A stretch of 64,000 nt of DNA, taken from assembly GCA_002305165.1 (NCBI GenBank), contig DBQI01000014.1, positions 1 through 64,000 of the forward strand. Direction: 5' to 3'. This DNA is from Armatimonadetes bacterium UBA1398. Lineage in GTDB: Bacteria > Armatimonadota > Zipacnadia > UBA1398. A program made the position numbers and the translations under genes. Positions 23,319 to 31,469 of the stretch are shown here, piece after piece. Every line of letters starts with the position of its first letter. The first letter of the stretch is position 1. A model generated the notes under the pieces. It worked only from the letters and a program-made list of their open reading frames with translations. It did not search any database and had not been told where the DNA came from.

Positions 23319-24409
23319 ATGGCGCCTCCTCTTTGGACGAGGGCCGCGCCCGCATGGAGCGGCCCGAGAGCGCCCACTAACGCTGACTCCCCTGGCTGGA
23401 GTAGGTGCAGCGCCAGGCCCACGGCGACGGGCGCGGCGGCGCCGAAGAGCTCCCCGACGGTGTCCGCCAGCCGAACCTGCCACGGAAGGGACGTCGCCAA
23501 CCCCAGCCGCTCTAATGCCTCGCGCTCCGCCGCGACGAGCGGCGCATACCCGTTCGCGGGGGAGAGGTAGAGGTTGGGCTTGGTCCCGCCTAGCGCCTCG
23601 CAGATCGCCCACTCGTAGGCCGCCGACGGATCCGTTGCCACGCGCGTTACTGCCGCAGAGAGCGTCCCCATCCCCTCAGCGCCGCGTCGCGCCGCCTCTT
23701 CTGGAGCCTCCAGGAACAGCGCGCCGCCTCCCTCGCCCGGCACAAGCCCCTCGTGGGACCCAACCGCTTCTGGACTCTCCGCCATCGAAACGTAACCCGC
23801 CTCTGCGAGACCGCGGTAGAGCATCTCGCTCAGAGCCTCTGAGCCCCCGGCAAGCATTGCTCGCGCCGCGCCTGTGGCGATCGAGAGCATGGCCGCCTCC
23901 AGGGCAGCCATGCCGCTCACCCACCCCGCGCACACCGTATGGTTGGGCCCCCTCATGCTCCATTCGATCGCGGCGAGGCTGGGCGCGGCGTTGATGTAGG
24001 CGTTGGTGAAGCCGATGGGGTTCACATAGCGCGCCCCCTTCTCGGCGAGACGCTCCGAGTACTCCTCGACACTGCGTGTCGGTCCGAAGCTTGTGCCGTA
24101 GGCGATGCCGATGGCGTCGGCGTCGATGTGAGCCTGTGGAGCGCCGGCCGCGTCCAGCGCATACCGGCAGGCGGCCATGAAGTGCGACTGGGCGGGATCG
24201 AGGCGGCTCTTCCTACTCTCCAGCACTGTGGACAGGTCGTAGTCATCCACCTCGCAGGCCACTACTGGGCCGTCCTCTGGGGGCTCGAACCGCGTGACCC
24301 AGTCCACATGGCTGGTCTCCCCGACTACCGAGCGGCTCAGGTCGTAGAACGTGTGCCCCGACGCACAGACAACCCCTGCCCCCGTGATCGTCGCCTTGTA
24401 GCTCGGCAC
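23315..24409 (-). CDS. Ketosynthase-fold protein lacking the catalytic residues
   Basis: 364 aa with the thiolase fold of beta-ketoacyl-ACP synthases: ITGAGVVCASG, DADAIGIAYGTSFGPT, MRGPNHTV, MLAGGSEALSE, GLVPGEGGGALFLEA. At the positions of the KAS II triad it has Trp163 for the nucleophilic Cys (CAGWVSG instead of TACxSG), Ala285 for the first His (YLSPANGYAP) and Glu320 for the second (TVGELFGAAA). It is therefore unlikely to condense, and may be a chain-length-factor or scaffold-like pseudoenzyme. No active KAS, ACP or ketoreductase is adjacent. Its stop overlaps the E1-alpha start. The start at 24409 is the only good one I see. Confidence 0.78.
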   Translation of the reverse strand: MPSYKATITGAGVVCASGHTFYDLSRSVVGETSHVDWVTRFEPPEDGPVVACEVDDYDLSTVLESRKSRLDPAQSHFMAACRYALDAAGAPQAHIDADAIGIAYGTSFGPTRSVEEYSERLAEKGARYVNPIGFTNAYINAAPSLAAIEWSMRGPNHTVCAGWVSGMAALEAAMLSIATGAARAMLAGGSEALSEMLYRGLAEAGYVSMAESPEAVGSHEGLVPGEGGGALFLEAPEEAARRGAEGMGTLSAAVTRVATDPSAAYEWAICEALGGTKPNLYLSPANGYAPLVAAEREALERLGLATSLPWQVRLADTVGELFGAAAPVAVGLALHLLQPGESALVGALGPLHAGAALVQRGGAI

Positions 24410-24528
24410 TGGACGAGCCTCCTCCGCCTATCGGGACCCAGTGTGCGTTACGCACGGCGTCGATTCAAGGACTTGGTAAGGGGGGCAAGAAGATGCAGTG
24501 ATCGATACTTTGCTCCCCGGAGGCGTCG

Positions 24529-26067
24529 ATGGCAAAGCACAGGTCGGGCCGGCAGCGGCCTGGCCGCGATCCCGTCGGTCCCTCTAATGGCGTCCGGCGA
24601 CGCAGCGATTCGGTAGTTCGAGCCGCCTACCGCACCTTCGCTGTGTGCTTGGACATAGCGGCGATCTACGCCTCTTACAACCTTGCCACTCGGTTCCTCC
24701 CTGGCATCGATGCGTCGGACCTCACCGCTCACGCCAGCTGGTATTGGGACTGCGTGGCGCTCGCTGTTGCTTGGCTCGCTGGCCTTAGCTTGCTCGATCT
24801 CTACTCGCCGCGCCATTGGCGTCGTTTCGCTTACGCGTGGCCGAGGGCCGTCTTCGCGACCGGCGCTGCCACTGTCGGCGGCGTGGGGCTCCTAGAACTC
24901 GTCACGAATCTACCGGACCACGTCCTCTACGCGGGCCTGATCGCGAGCCAGATCTTTGCCGTGCTCGCATCGGTGCACCGGGCTCTCCTCTACCGGGTGG
25001 TGCCACGGCGAGCCATCGAACGGCGACTGCTCTTGATTGGCGACGCGCCAGGAACCATGGAACTGAGGGAGGCCCTGCGGTGTCCGGAGGATCCGCTCAT
25101 GCGCTACATCGGCCTCGTCGCGCTGACGGACGCCCCCGTCGACGCGGAGCGACTGGGACCCGTGTTTCGTCCCGATGACCTCAAGAGCATCATTGAGAGG
25201 TACGCGGTCACCGACGTGGTGTTCGCCCACGGGCAGGCGGTCCCGGAACGCGTGGCGAGGGCGCTCGCCAACGCTCGGCGCGGTGTCAGGACTCCGCGCT
25301 TCGAGGATGCCTATGGGGATGCCACGGGCAGGGCGGCCATCTTCTGCGTGGGACGCGATGAGTGGCTCTCGAACGTGCGCTGGGTAGAGTCGAACCTCTA
25401 CGCCACCAAGGTGAAGCGCGTCCTCGATGTGCTGGTGTCTCTGGTGCTCTTGCCACCAGCCGTCGTGCTCATCCTACTATGCGCTATCGCCACCAAGCTG
25501 GATAGCCCTGGCCCGGTGTTCTATACCCAGCGAAGGGTCGGCCATGGACAGCGCCTCTTCACCCTTGTGAAACTCCGCACGATGGTCGCCAGCCAGGACC
25601 GAGCACGACCGGGCGCAGAGGACGACGAGATAGAGGAAGACGCGCCACCCCTGCCCGACGACCCTCGGATCACCCGCGTGGGGCGGGTGCTGCGTGCCAT
25701 CTCCCTGGATGAGCTACCTCAGTTGCTCCTCGTGCTCCGCGGAGAGATGAGCCTGGTGGGGCCACGTCCGGAACAGCCGCACTTGGTGGCGCGCTACGAG
25801 TCGGAGATACCGCTCTACAGTCAGCGGCACCTCGTAAGACCAGGCCTGACAGGCTGGGCGCAGGTTCGCCAGTCCTACAGCGAGTCCGTCACCGATGTGG
25901 TCTCCAAGGTGCAGTATGATCTCTACTACATCAGCAACCTATCGATGCGCCTCGATGTGCTGGTCCTCATGAAGACCATCGGTCTGGTGATCCTGAACCC
26001 CAAGCGCCGAGTGCTGAAGCGCCGGAGGCCGTCGGGGCCGCCAGACCAAGGGGCCGTGGCTCCTTGA
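24529..26067 (+). CDS. Polyprenyl glycosylphosphotransferase (WbaP/WcaJ-like)
   Basis: 512 aa, ATG 24529 after GGAGG. It would transfer the first sugar-1-phosphate to undecaprenyl phosphate for exopolysaccharide or O-antigen. The N-terminal half has four to five membrane segments (FAVCLDIAAIYASYNLATRF, WDCVALAVAWLAGLSLLDLY) and a CoA-binding-like cytoplasmic domain. The C-terminal half is the bacterial sugar transferase domain: KRVLDVLVSLVLLPPAVVLI, LDSPGPVFYTQRRVGHGQRL, ISLDELPQLLLVLRGEMSLV, GPRPEQPH, RHLVRPGLTGWAQVRQSY and a closing YISNLSMRLDVLVLMKT. An acidic insert (EDDEIEEDAPPLPDDPR) interrupts the domain, as in some relatives. No other polysaccharide genes are nearby, so this priming enzyme is isolated. 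Confidence 0.9.
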   Translation: MAKHRSGRQRPGRDPVGPSNGVRRRSDSVVRAAYRTFAVCLDIAAIYASYNLATRFLPGIDASDLTAHASWYWDCVALAVAWLAGLSLLDLYSPRHWRRFAYAWPRAVFATGAATVGGVGLLELVTNLPDHVLYAGLIASQIFAVLASVHRALLYRVVPRRAIERRLLLIGDAPGTMELREALRCPEDPLMRYIGLVALTDAPVDAERLGPVFRPDDLKSIIERYAVTDVVFAHGQAVPERVARALANARRGVRTPRFEDAYGDATGRAAIFCVGRDEWLSNVRWVESNLYATKVKRVLDVLVSLVLLPPAVVLILLCAIATKLDSPGPVFYTQRRVGHGQRLFTLVKLRTMVASQDRARPGAEDDEIEEDAPPLPDDPRITRVGRVLRAISLDELPQLLLVLRGEMSLVGPRPEQPHLVARYESEIPLYSQRHLVRPGLTGWAQVRQSYSESVTDVVSKVQYDLYYISNLSMRLDVLVLMKTIGLVILNPKRRVLKRRRPSGPPDQGAVAP

Positions 26068-27407
26068 GGACCGGGCCCTCCTGCATAGCTTGGGCCGCCG
26101 TTATCGGAGGCCTGGTAGCCTCTGCTGCTTGGTCCACCGAGATCTCCCGTGTTGGTTCTCTCATGTCTCAGGGACGGTACGCCCAGGCCTACGCAGAATC
26201 CTTGGGCTGGGGGCCGACGGCCTCCTTGCGGGGTGACCAGGCCTACCTCCGCGCCCACGCTGCCTACCACGCTCTCGCCCTAGATGACGCCCGCCAGGCT
26301 GCCCAGAGGGCCAGATTCCTGGGCTGTGAGTCTCACTCGGCGTCCTGGCTGCCGGTCAGTGAGATTGACCGGCGCGTGACCGCAGCGGAACGGTTGTTCG
26401 AAAAGGCTCTGTATGTCTCGGTATCCGAAGGGGCAAGTGGCTACACGATCTTCGTGAGCCGCGCCTCCGAGCTTGCGGATCACGTTGTGCGGCACGCAGC
26501 GGCCGCATACCAGGAGGCTTCCAAGCTCGCCCACGGCGCCGCTTCATGTCCGGCGTCGCTGCCGCCCCTACGGATCTACCTGTTCCGCTCGAACCACGAC
26601 GCGAGGTCATTCCTCAGTGTATTGGGTTTGCACGCGCCCACAACGGGCTCCGCGGCGAGCCTGGGCATCGGCGTGCTTCTCTGGCAGGAGTCGGGAGGCC
26701 GCCCCAGCTACCCGTCTCCATACTCCTGCGGCGCTGTGCTCGCACATGAGGTCCTGCATGTCTTTCAGCGCTTCCGAGGCGTTGAGGGTGCCCCGCAGTG
26801 GCTCACGGAAGGCACGGCGCAGATCGCCGAAGACCTGGTGGACCCGAACCACCGCATACAGACGATGGCCGGCGCCATCCGGGCGTGCGAGTCCCATCCT
26901 CAGGCGCTGGCGTGGTCGCTCAGCAACGCAGAACATTCGGGGTTCGAGCTCTACCCGGTGCATTATCTCCTCGCCCTTACCGTGATGGAGACATACGGGC
27001 CTCGAGCCCTTGGAGCGCTGATGGCCAGGACATCCACGCGGCCACAGGAACCGCTGACGGAGGCGCTGTGGACGACCCTCAGGACCACCCCGGAGGCACT
27101 GGTGTCGCGCGCGCAGGAGCTACTCGCATCGGAGGAGGCCGCGCGGGCGCTGGTCGAGCTCAGCCGCCTTGACCCAGGTTCCGAAGATGCGGCGCACGGC
27201 TTCCACGGTGCATCGGAGCGATGGCCCGGCGAGCCCTACCTTGCGTACGTGGCCGCCCGCTCCCTCGCCCATGTTGGCCGCTGCATGGAGGCGACCGCCC
27301 TGCTGAGCCGACTTGAGGACTGCGGCTACCGGGGGTGCGTGGATGGCACCACAGACGACCTTCGTAAGCTCCTGGAGGGGAGACGTGTCAATGATCGATC
27401 GGACTGA
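26064..27407 (+). CDS. Secreted peptidase MA-like protein (gluzincin)
   Basis: 447 aa, TTG start at 26064 overlapping the upstream stop (TTGA) with AAGGGG upstream. Signal peptide: CIAWAAVIGGLVASAAWS. A TPR-like helical start (YAQAYAESLGWGPTASLRGD) is followed by a metallopeptidase core with HEVLHVFQRF, the HExxH zinc site, and EGTAQIAEDL about 20 residues later, which supplies the third ligand. This arrangement fits the peptidase_MA gluzincin family. The second half has more helical repeats (AARSLAHVGRCMEATALLSR). The natural substrate is unknown. The 3' end overlaps the next gene by 17 bp, so the two are coupled. Confidence 0.75.
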   Translation: MRTGPSCIAWAAVIGGLVASAAWSTEISRVGSLMSQGRYAQAYAESLGWGPTASLRGDQAYLRAHAAYHALALDDARQAAQRARFLGCESHSASWLPVSEIDRRVTAAERLFEKALYVSVSEGASGYTIFVSRASELADHVVRHAAAAYQEASKLAHGAASCPASLPPLRIYLFRSNHDARSFLSVLGLHAPTTGSAASLGIGVLLWQESGGRPSYPSPYSCGAVLAHEVLHVFQRFRGVEGAPQWLTEGTAQIAEDLVDPNHRIQTMAGAIRACESHPQALAWSLSNAEHSGFELYPVHYLLALTVMETYGPRALGALMARTSTRPQEPLTEALWTTLRTTPEALVSRAQELLASEEAARALVELSRLDPGSEDAAHGFHGASERWPGEPYLAYVAARSLAHVGRCMEATALLSRLEDCGYRGCVDGTTDDLRKLLEGRRVNDRSD

Positions 27408-28131
27408 GCGCGACTTCCGCAGAGGCGTGGAGGACCTCAACCAACGCGGCGGCCGCACTCTGTCTCTGGTGGACCTCGTGCTGGCGAACACCCTGTCGTT
27501 GGAGCTCGCCGCGTACCTTGCCGGTCGTGTGAGCGAGGGGGCGTCGTTTTTGACCGCGGCTGTGCCGGGCGGGGCCGGGAAGACGACAGTAATGGCCGCG
27601 CTCATGGGAGCCATCCCCCAGGGCGAGCCACTCATTACCGTCTCTCACGAAGGCACGCTTCGGACCCCGCTAACCGGGCGCGCGACATGGCTGGTCCACG
27701 AGATTCAGGACGGGCCCTACTACGGTTACCTCTGGGGAGGCGGTGTAGCCTCTTACTTCGAGAAACTCCTCCACGGTGGCCGAATCGTCTCCTGCCTGCA
27801 TGCTGATGACATGCAGCAGCTTCGAGCGATCCTCATCTCCCCTCCGAACAGTGTGCTGCCGGAGCTCCTCCTGGGGGTGGAGCTGGTCCTATTCCTGCGC
27901 ATGTTCCGGGGCGTGAACGGAACGGCTCGCCGGGTGGCGTCCGTGCACGCGCCTCTGGACGACGCTCACCGCGAGGTGTGCCACTGGGATCCCCAGAGCG
28001 ACACGCACCGGTGGCTGATGGACTCGGATCGGAGTAGCGCCACTACGACGCGTGCACTGCGCGTCCTGTCTGACCTGCTCGATGATGGGGTGCGCGACTG
28101 GTCGACAGTGAGAGAGGCGTTGAGTGGGTAG
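27391..28131 (+). CDS. P-loop ATPase related to type II/IV secretion ATPases
   Basis: 246 aa from ATG 27391, which has GGAGGGGAGA inside the end of the preceding gene. Walker A: AAVPGGAGKTTVMAALMG; further on, THVS-like LITVSHEGTLRTPL, VHEIQDGPYYGYLWGGG and IVSCLHADDMQQLRAILISP. The last motif (LHADDxxQ) is reminiscent of the His box of CpaF/PilT-like ATPases. The protein is shorter than those and lacks a clear N-terminal domain, so it could be a regulator or a minor family. No pilus or secretion genes are near. Function uncertain. Confidence 0.6.
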   Translation: MIDRTERDFRRGVEDLNQRGGRTLSLVDLVLANTLSLELAAYLAGRVSEGASFLTAAVPGGAGKTTVMAALMGAIPQGEPLITVSHEGTLRTPLTGRATWLVHEIQDGPYYGYLWGGGVASYFEKLLHGGRIVSCLHADDMQQLRAILISPPNSVLPELLLGVELVLFLRMFRGVNGTARRVASVHAPLDDAHREVCHWDPQSDTHRWLMDSDRSSATTTRALRVLSDLLDDGVRDWSTVREALSG

Positions 28132-28375
28132 ACAGTGCGCGTGACGCGCTATAGCAGGTATCGCCCCCTGCGGTAGGCGAATAGCGATTCAGATGGAGGA
28201 TCCCGCGCCCCGGGGGCTAATCATCGATTGGCTCTAACCTCAACCAGGTGAGTTCAGCCGTCGAAGCGCCAGGTATGCTCGGGTGCAGGGTTGTAGCGTG
28301 TACGGCGCGAGTGTTGTGGCTCGACCTTGTCGGCCGGAACGGCTGGCATGACCCAATAAGGAGGGCATGGATCGC

Positions 28376-28948
28376 ATGGCCCAGATGACTGAGATCCGTT
28401 GGCACGGTAGAGGCGGCCAGGGCGCGAAGACCGCCGCCTACCTACTCGCCGAGGCCGTGATGGGGGATGACGCCTACATTCAGGCATTCCCCGAGTACGG
28501 TCCCGAGCGCATGGGCGCGCCCGTGCGCGCCTTTGTCCGCATCAGTAAGACCCCAATTCGCATGCACTGCCCCGTCTTGAGCCCCGATATTGTGGTCGTT
28601 CTCGACCCCACCCTGATGAAGGCCGTCGACGTGACGGAGGGTGTGCCTGAGGACGCCGTCTTCATCATCAACTCCACGGAGGGTCCAGCCGAGGTACGGC
28701 AGCAGCTGGGCATCAACACGGGGCGTGTCTATACCGTGCCGGCGCTGAAGATCGCTATGGAGACCATCAAGCGGCCCATCCCTAACACGGTCATGCTGGG
28801 TGCCTTTGCGAAGGCGACCGGCTTGCTCGACGTGGACGCACTGAAGGAGCGCGTACGTGCCCAACTGGGCTCGAAGCTCCGCCCAGACGTCATCCAAGGC
28901 AATATGGACGCTATCGACCGCGCCGCTCAGGAGGTGCAAGAGGGTTGA
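28376..28948 (+). CDS. porG: Pyruvate:ferredoxin oxidoreductase gamma subunit
   Basis: About 190 aa. ATG 28376 is 11 nt from AAGGAGGG; ATG 28367 is too close to it. PorG features: EIRWHGRGGQGAKTAAYLLA (the glycine-rich start), QAFPEYGPERMGAPVRAFVR, PDIVVVLDPTLM and AVDVTEGVPEDAVFIINST. Gamma binds and shields the active-site dimer of the four-subunit enzyme that turns pyruvate and CoA into acetyl-CoA, CO2 and reduced ferredoxin. First gene of a four-gene operon; the 244 bp before it show no promoter I can name. Confidence 0.92.
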   Translation: MAQMTEIRWHGRGGQGAKTAAYLLAEAVMGDDAYIQAFPEYGPERMGAPVRAFVRISKTPIRMHCPVLSPDIVVVLDPTLMKAVDVTEGVPEDAVFIINSTEGPAEVRQQLGINTGRVYTVPALKIAMETIKRPIPNTVMLGAFAKATGLLDVDALKERVRAQLGSKLRPDVIQGNMDAIDRAAQEVQEG

Positions 28949-29238
28949 GCAAGATAAGGCCAGACGCAAGCTGGAAGGAACTCCCCGAGGGCGGCATCAT
29001 CCCGGAAGGCGGCACGAGCGCCACTTTCAAGACGGGTGACTGGCGCAGTGAGAGGCCGGTATGGAATGGCGAGAGCTGCATCCATTGCCTCACGTGCTGG
29101 ATCAACTGCCCCGATAGCTCGATCCTGGTTGTCGACCAGAAGATGACAGGCATCGACTACGATCACTGTAAGGGCTGCGGCATATGCGCGTCGGTCTGCC
29201 CGCCCAAGGTCAACGCTATCACTATGGTGACCGAGTAG
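28945..29238 (+). CDS. porD: Pyruvate:ferredoxin oxidoreductase delta subunit (2x4Fe-4S)
   Basis: 97 aa. TTG at 28945 overlaps the porG stop (TTGA). The N-terminal 45 residues (TFKTGDWRSERPVWNGESC) lead into a bacterial ferredoxin: CIHCLTCWINCP and CKGCGICASVCPPKVNAI give two [4Fe-4S] sites. It carries electrons from the TPP site to external ferredoxin. Operon order is gamma-delta-alpha-beta, as in archaeal and many anaerobic bacterial PORs. Confidence 0.93.
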   Translation: MSKIRPDASWKELPEGGIIPEGGTSATFKTGDWRSERPVWNGESCIHCLTCWINCPDSSILVVDQKMTGIDYDHCKGCGICASVCPPKVNAITMVTE

Positions 29239-29261
29239 AAGAAGGGGAGTCGGCTAGACCC

Positions 29262-30455
29262 ATGAGCGAGAGAATCCTAATCGAAGGCAATGAAGCCGTC
29301 GCGTTGGCCCTGAAGCTCATCGATCCTGACGTCGTCGCGGCGTATCCCATCACGCCCGCAACCGAGGTCGTGCAGAAGTTCGCTGAGTACGTTGCCGACG
29401 GCGAGGTGGTCACCGAGTTTGTGGCCGTGGAGTCTGAGCACTCGGCCATGTCAGCCTGCATTGGCGCCTCCACTGCGGGCGGACGAGTCATGACCGCCAC
29501 TTCCTCCCAAGGCTTGGGCCTCATGTGGGAGATGCTCTACATAGCAGCCAGCCTCCGCCGTCCGATCACGATGGCAGTGGCGAACAGAGCCCTCTCGGGC
29601 AACATCAATATCCACTGCGACCATTCGGACACCATGGGCGCTCGCGATGCGGGGTGGATCCACCTCTTCAGCGAGAACACCCAGGAGATCTTCGACAACA
29701 TGATCCAGGCGGTTCGCATCGCGGAGCACCCCGATGTCCGCCTTCCCGTCATGGTCTGCTACGACGGCTTCGTGATCAGCCATGCGCGCGAGGTGATCGA
29801 GAGCCTGAGCAAGGAGGAGGTCCAGAGCTTCGTCGGCAAGCACAAAGCCAGCCTCAGCCTGCTGGACCTCGAACCGAAAACCGTCGGCCCGCTGGACCTA
29901 CAGGACTACTACTTCGAGCACAAGCGTAGCCAGGCCGAAGCGTACAAGGCCGTTCCTGGGGTCATCGAGGCAGTCGGCCAGGAGTTCGGCAAGGCATTCG
30001 GGCGCAGCTACGCGCAGGTCGAGGAGTACAACATGGACGGCGCCGAGGTTGCCCTCGTGGCCCTCGGTTCCACCAACGGCACGATCAAGGACGTCGTCGA
30101 CGGCATGAACGAGTCGGGCAAGAAGGTCGGACTGCTCAAGATCCGGGCCTTCAGGCCGTTCCCAGCCGAGCTGGTTCGCGCCTCCCTGTCCAAGGTCAAG
30201 GCGGTTGGTGTGTTCGATCGTTCCATGACCTTTGGGGGCTGGGGCAACCCGCTCTTCACTGAGATCCGGTCGGCGATGTATGGGACCTCCGGCAACGGCT
30301 GTTGCTGTGGCCCCTGCATTCCCATCCTCGACCGGGTATACGGCCTCGGCGGCCGCGAGATCTCCATGGCGGAGATCGAACAGTACGCGGACGAGGTACT
30401 CGCCGTCGCGAAGGGCGAGCAGGTGGAACTCATCGACTACATCGGCGTGCGCTAG
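29262..30455 (+). CDS. porA: Pyruvate:ferredoxin oxidoreductase alpha subunit
   Basis: 397 aa from ATG 29262, preceded by GAAGGGGAG. Family marks: LIEGNEAVALALKLIDPDVV, AAYPITPATEVVQKFAEYV, FVAVESEHSAMSACIGAS, TATSSQGLGLMWEMLY, NRALSGNINIHCDHSDTM and RDAGWIHLFSENTQEIFDNM. Domain III follows (EVALVALGSTNGTIKDVVD, KVGLLKIRAFRPFPAELV). This is the long form that carries the pyruvate-binding N-terminal domain and the transketolase C-terminal-like domain. A C-rich GNGCCCGPCIPIL segment lies near the C-terminus. It pairs with PorB. Intact. Confidence 0.94.
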   Translation: MSERILIEGNEAVALALKLIDPDVVAAYPITPATEVVQKFAEYVADGEVVTEFVAVESEHSAMSACIGASTAGGRVMTATSSQGLGLMWEMLYIAASLRRPITMAVANRALSGNINIHCDHSDTMGARDAGWIHLFSENTQEIFDNMIQAVRIAEHPDVRLPVMVCYDGFVISHAREVIESLSKEEVQSFVGKHKASLSLLDLEPKTVGPLDLQDYYFEHKRSQAEAYKAVPGVIEAVGQEFGKAFGRSYAQVEEYNMDGAEVALVALGSTNGTIKDVVDGMNESGKKVGLLKIRAFRPFPAELVRASLSKVKAVGVFDRSMTFGGWGNPLFTEIRSAMYGTSGNGCCCGPCIPILDRVYGLGGREISMAEIEQYADEVLAVAKGEQVELIDYIGVR

Positions 30456-30471
30456 CGAAAGGGAGACGCAC

Positions 30472-31392
30472 ATGGCTTCACTCAAAGAGCTATCTACCAA
30501 GCAGGAAGGACTGGTGGGCGGCCATCGGCTGTGCGCCGGTTGTGGAGCTCCCATCGCGGTGCGCCAGATCCTGCTCGCCTCGGAGTACCCAGTGGTCGTC
30601 TCAAGCGCGACCGGTTGCCTCGAGGTTGCCACCACTATCTTCCCCTACACCTCATGGGACGTCCCCTTCGTCCACTCGGCGTTTGAGAACACCGCCGCTA
30701 CGGTGTCTGGCATCGAGGCGTGTTACCGCTCGTTCGTGCGCCAGGGCAAGACGGACAAGAAGATCAAGTTCATCGCCTTCGGCGGCGATGGCGGCACCTA
30801 CGACATCGGCCTCCAAGCCCTGTCAGGCGCGCTTGAGCGCGGACATGACTTCCTCTATGTTTGCTACGACAACGGCGCGTACATGAACACCGGCATCCAG
30901 CGTTCTTCGGCCACCCCTCGTGGCGCCGCGACCACAACCACGCCAGCCGGAACCGCCGTTCCTGGCAAGCAGCAGCACCGGAAGAATCTGACGGAGATCT
31001 GCGCTGCCCATGGCATCGCCTACGCCGCGCAGTCCACTGCGGGTCGCTGGCAGGACCTCACCAAGAAGGCCGCCAAGGCCATCGAGGTCGATGGGCCCGC
31101 GTTCCTCAACGTTCTGGCGCCCTGCCCCCGCGGGTGGCGCTATCCCACACCTGACCTGCTGTCCATCTGCAAGCTCGCCCATGACACGTGCTATTGGCCG
31201 CTCTACGAGATCGAGGACGGCAAGTACACCATCAGCTACAAGCCCAAGGAGAAGCTGCCGATCGAGGACTTCCTGAAGCCCCAGGGCCGGTTCCGCCACC
31301 TGATGGCGCCCGGCAATGAGGGCCTGATCGCCCAGCTTCAAGCTGACGTCGACTCCGAGTGGGAGCGACTCCTCCGGCTTGCAGGCGAGTAG
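30472..31392 (+). CDS. porB: Pyruvate:ferredoxin oxidoreductase beta subunit
   Basis: 306 aa from ATG 30472, 16 bp after porA, with AAAGGGAG upstream. PorB binds TPP and the proximal cluster: HRLCAGCGAPIAVRQILL (cluster cysteines), SSATGCLEVATTIFPYTSWD, FAFGGDG-type IAFGGDGGTYDIGLQALSGA, then YDNGAYMNTGIQRSSATPRG for TPP, and GTAVPGKQQHRKNLTEICAA. The C-terminal part has CPRGWRYPTPDLLSICKLA with one more Cys for the cluster. Its residues fit pyruvate rather than 2-oxoglutarate, but the substrate is not proved. A strong hairpin ends the operon. Confidence 0.94.
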   Translation: MASLKELSTKQEGLVGGHRLCAGCGAPIAVRQILLASEYPVVVSSATGCLEVATTIFPYTSWDVPFVHSAFENTAATVSGIEACYRSFVRQGKTDKKIKFIAFGGDGGTYDIGLQALSGALERGHDFLYVCYDNGAYMNTGIQRSSATPRGAATTTTPAGTAVPGKQQHRKNLTEICAAHGIAYAAQSTAGRWQDLTKKAAKAIEVDGPAFLNVLAPCPRGWRYPTPDLLSICKLAHDTCYWPLYEIEDGKYTISYKPKEKLPIEDFLKPQGRFRHLMAPGNEGLIAQLQADVDSEWERLLRLAGE

Positions 31393-31410
31393 GGCTAGGC
31401 CTATCACCGC

Positions 31411-31445
31411 GAGGCCCCGCACCTTTCGAGTCGGTGCGGGGCCTC
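31411..31445. terminator. Perfect 13-bp hairpin, bidirectional terminator of porB and the converging gene
   Basis: Arm GAGGCCCCGCACC (31411-31423) pairs with GGTGCGGGGCCTC (31433-31445), with a 9-nt loop. It starts 19 bp after the porB stop and 25 bp from the end of the converging nucleotidyltransferase gene, with no T-run on either side. Confidence 0.7.
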
Positions 31446-31469
31446 CACCTACATCAGCCAGCGGCTGGC

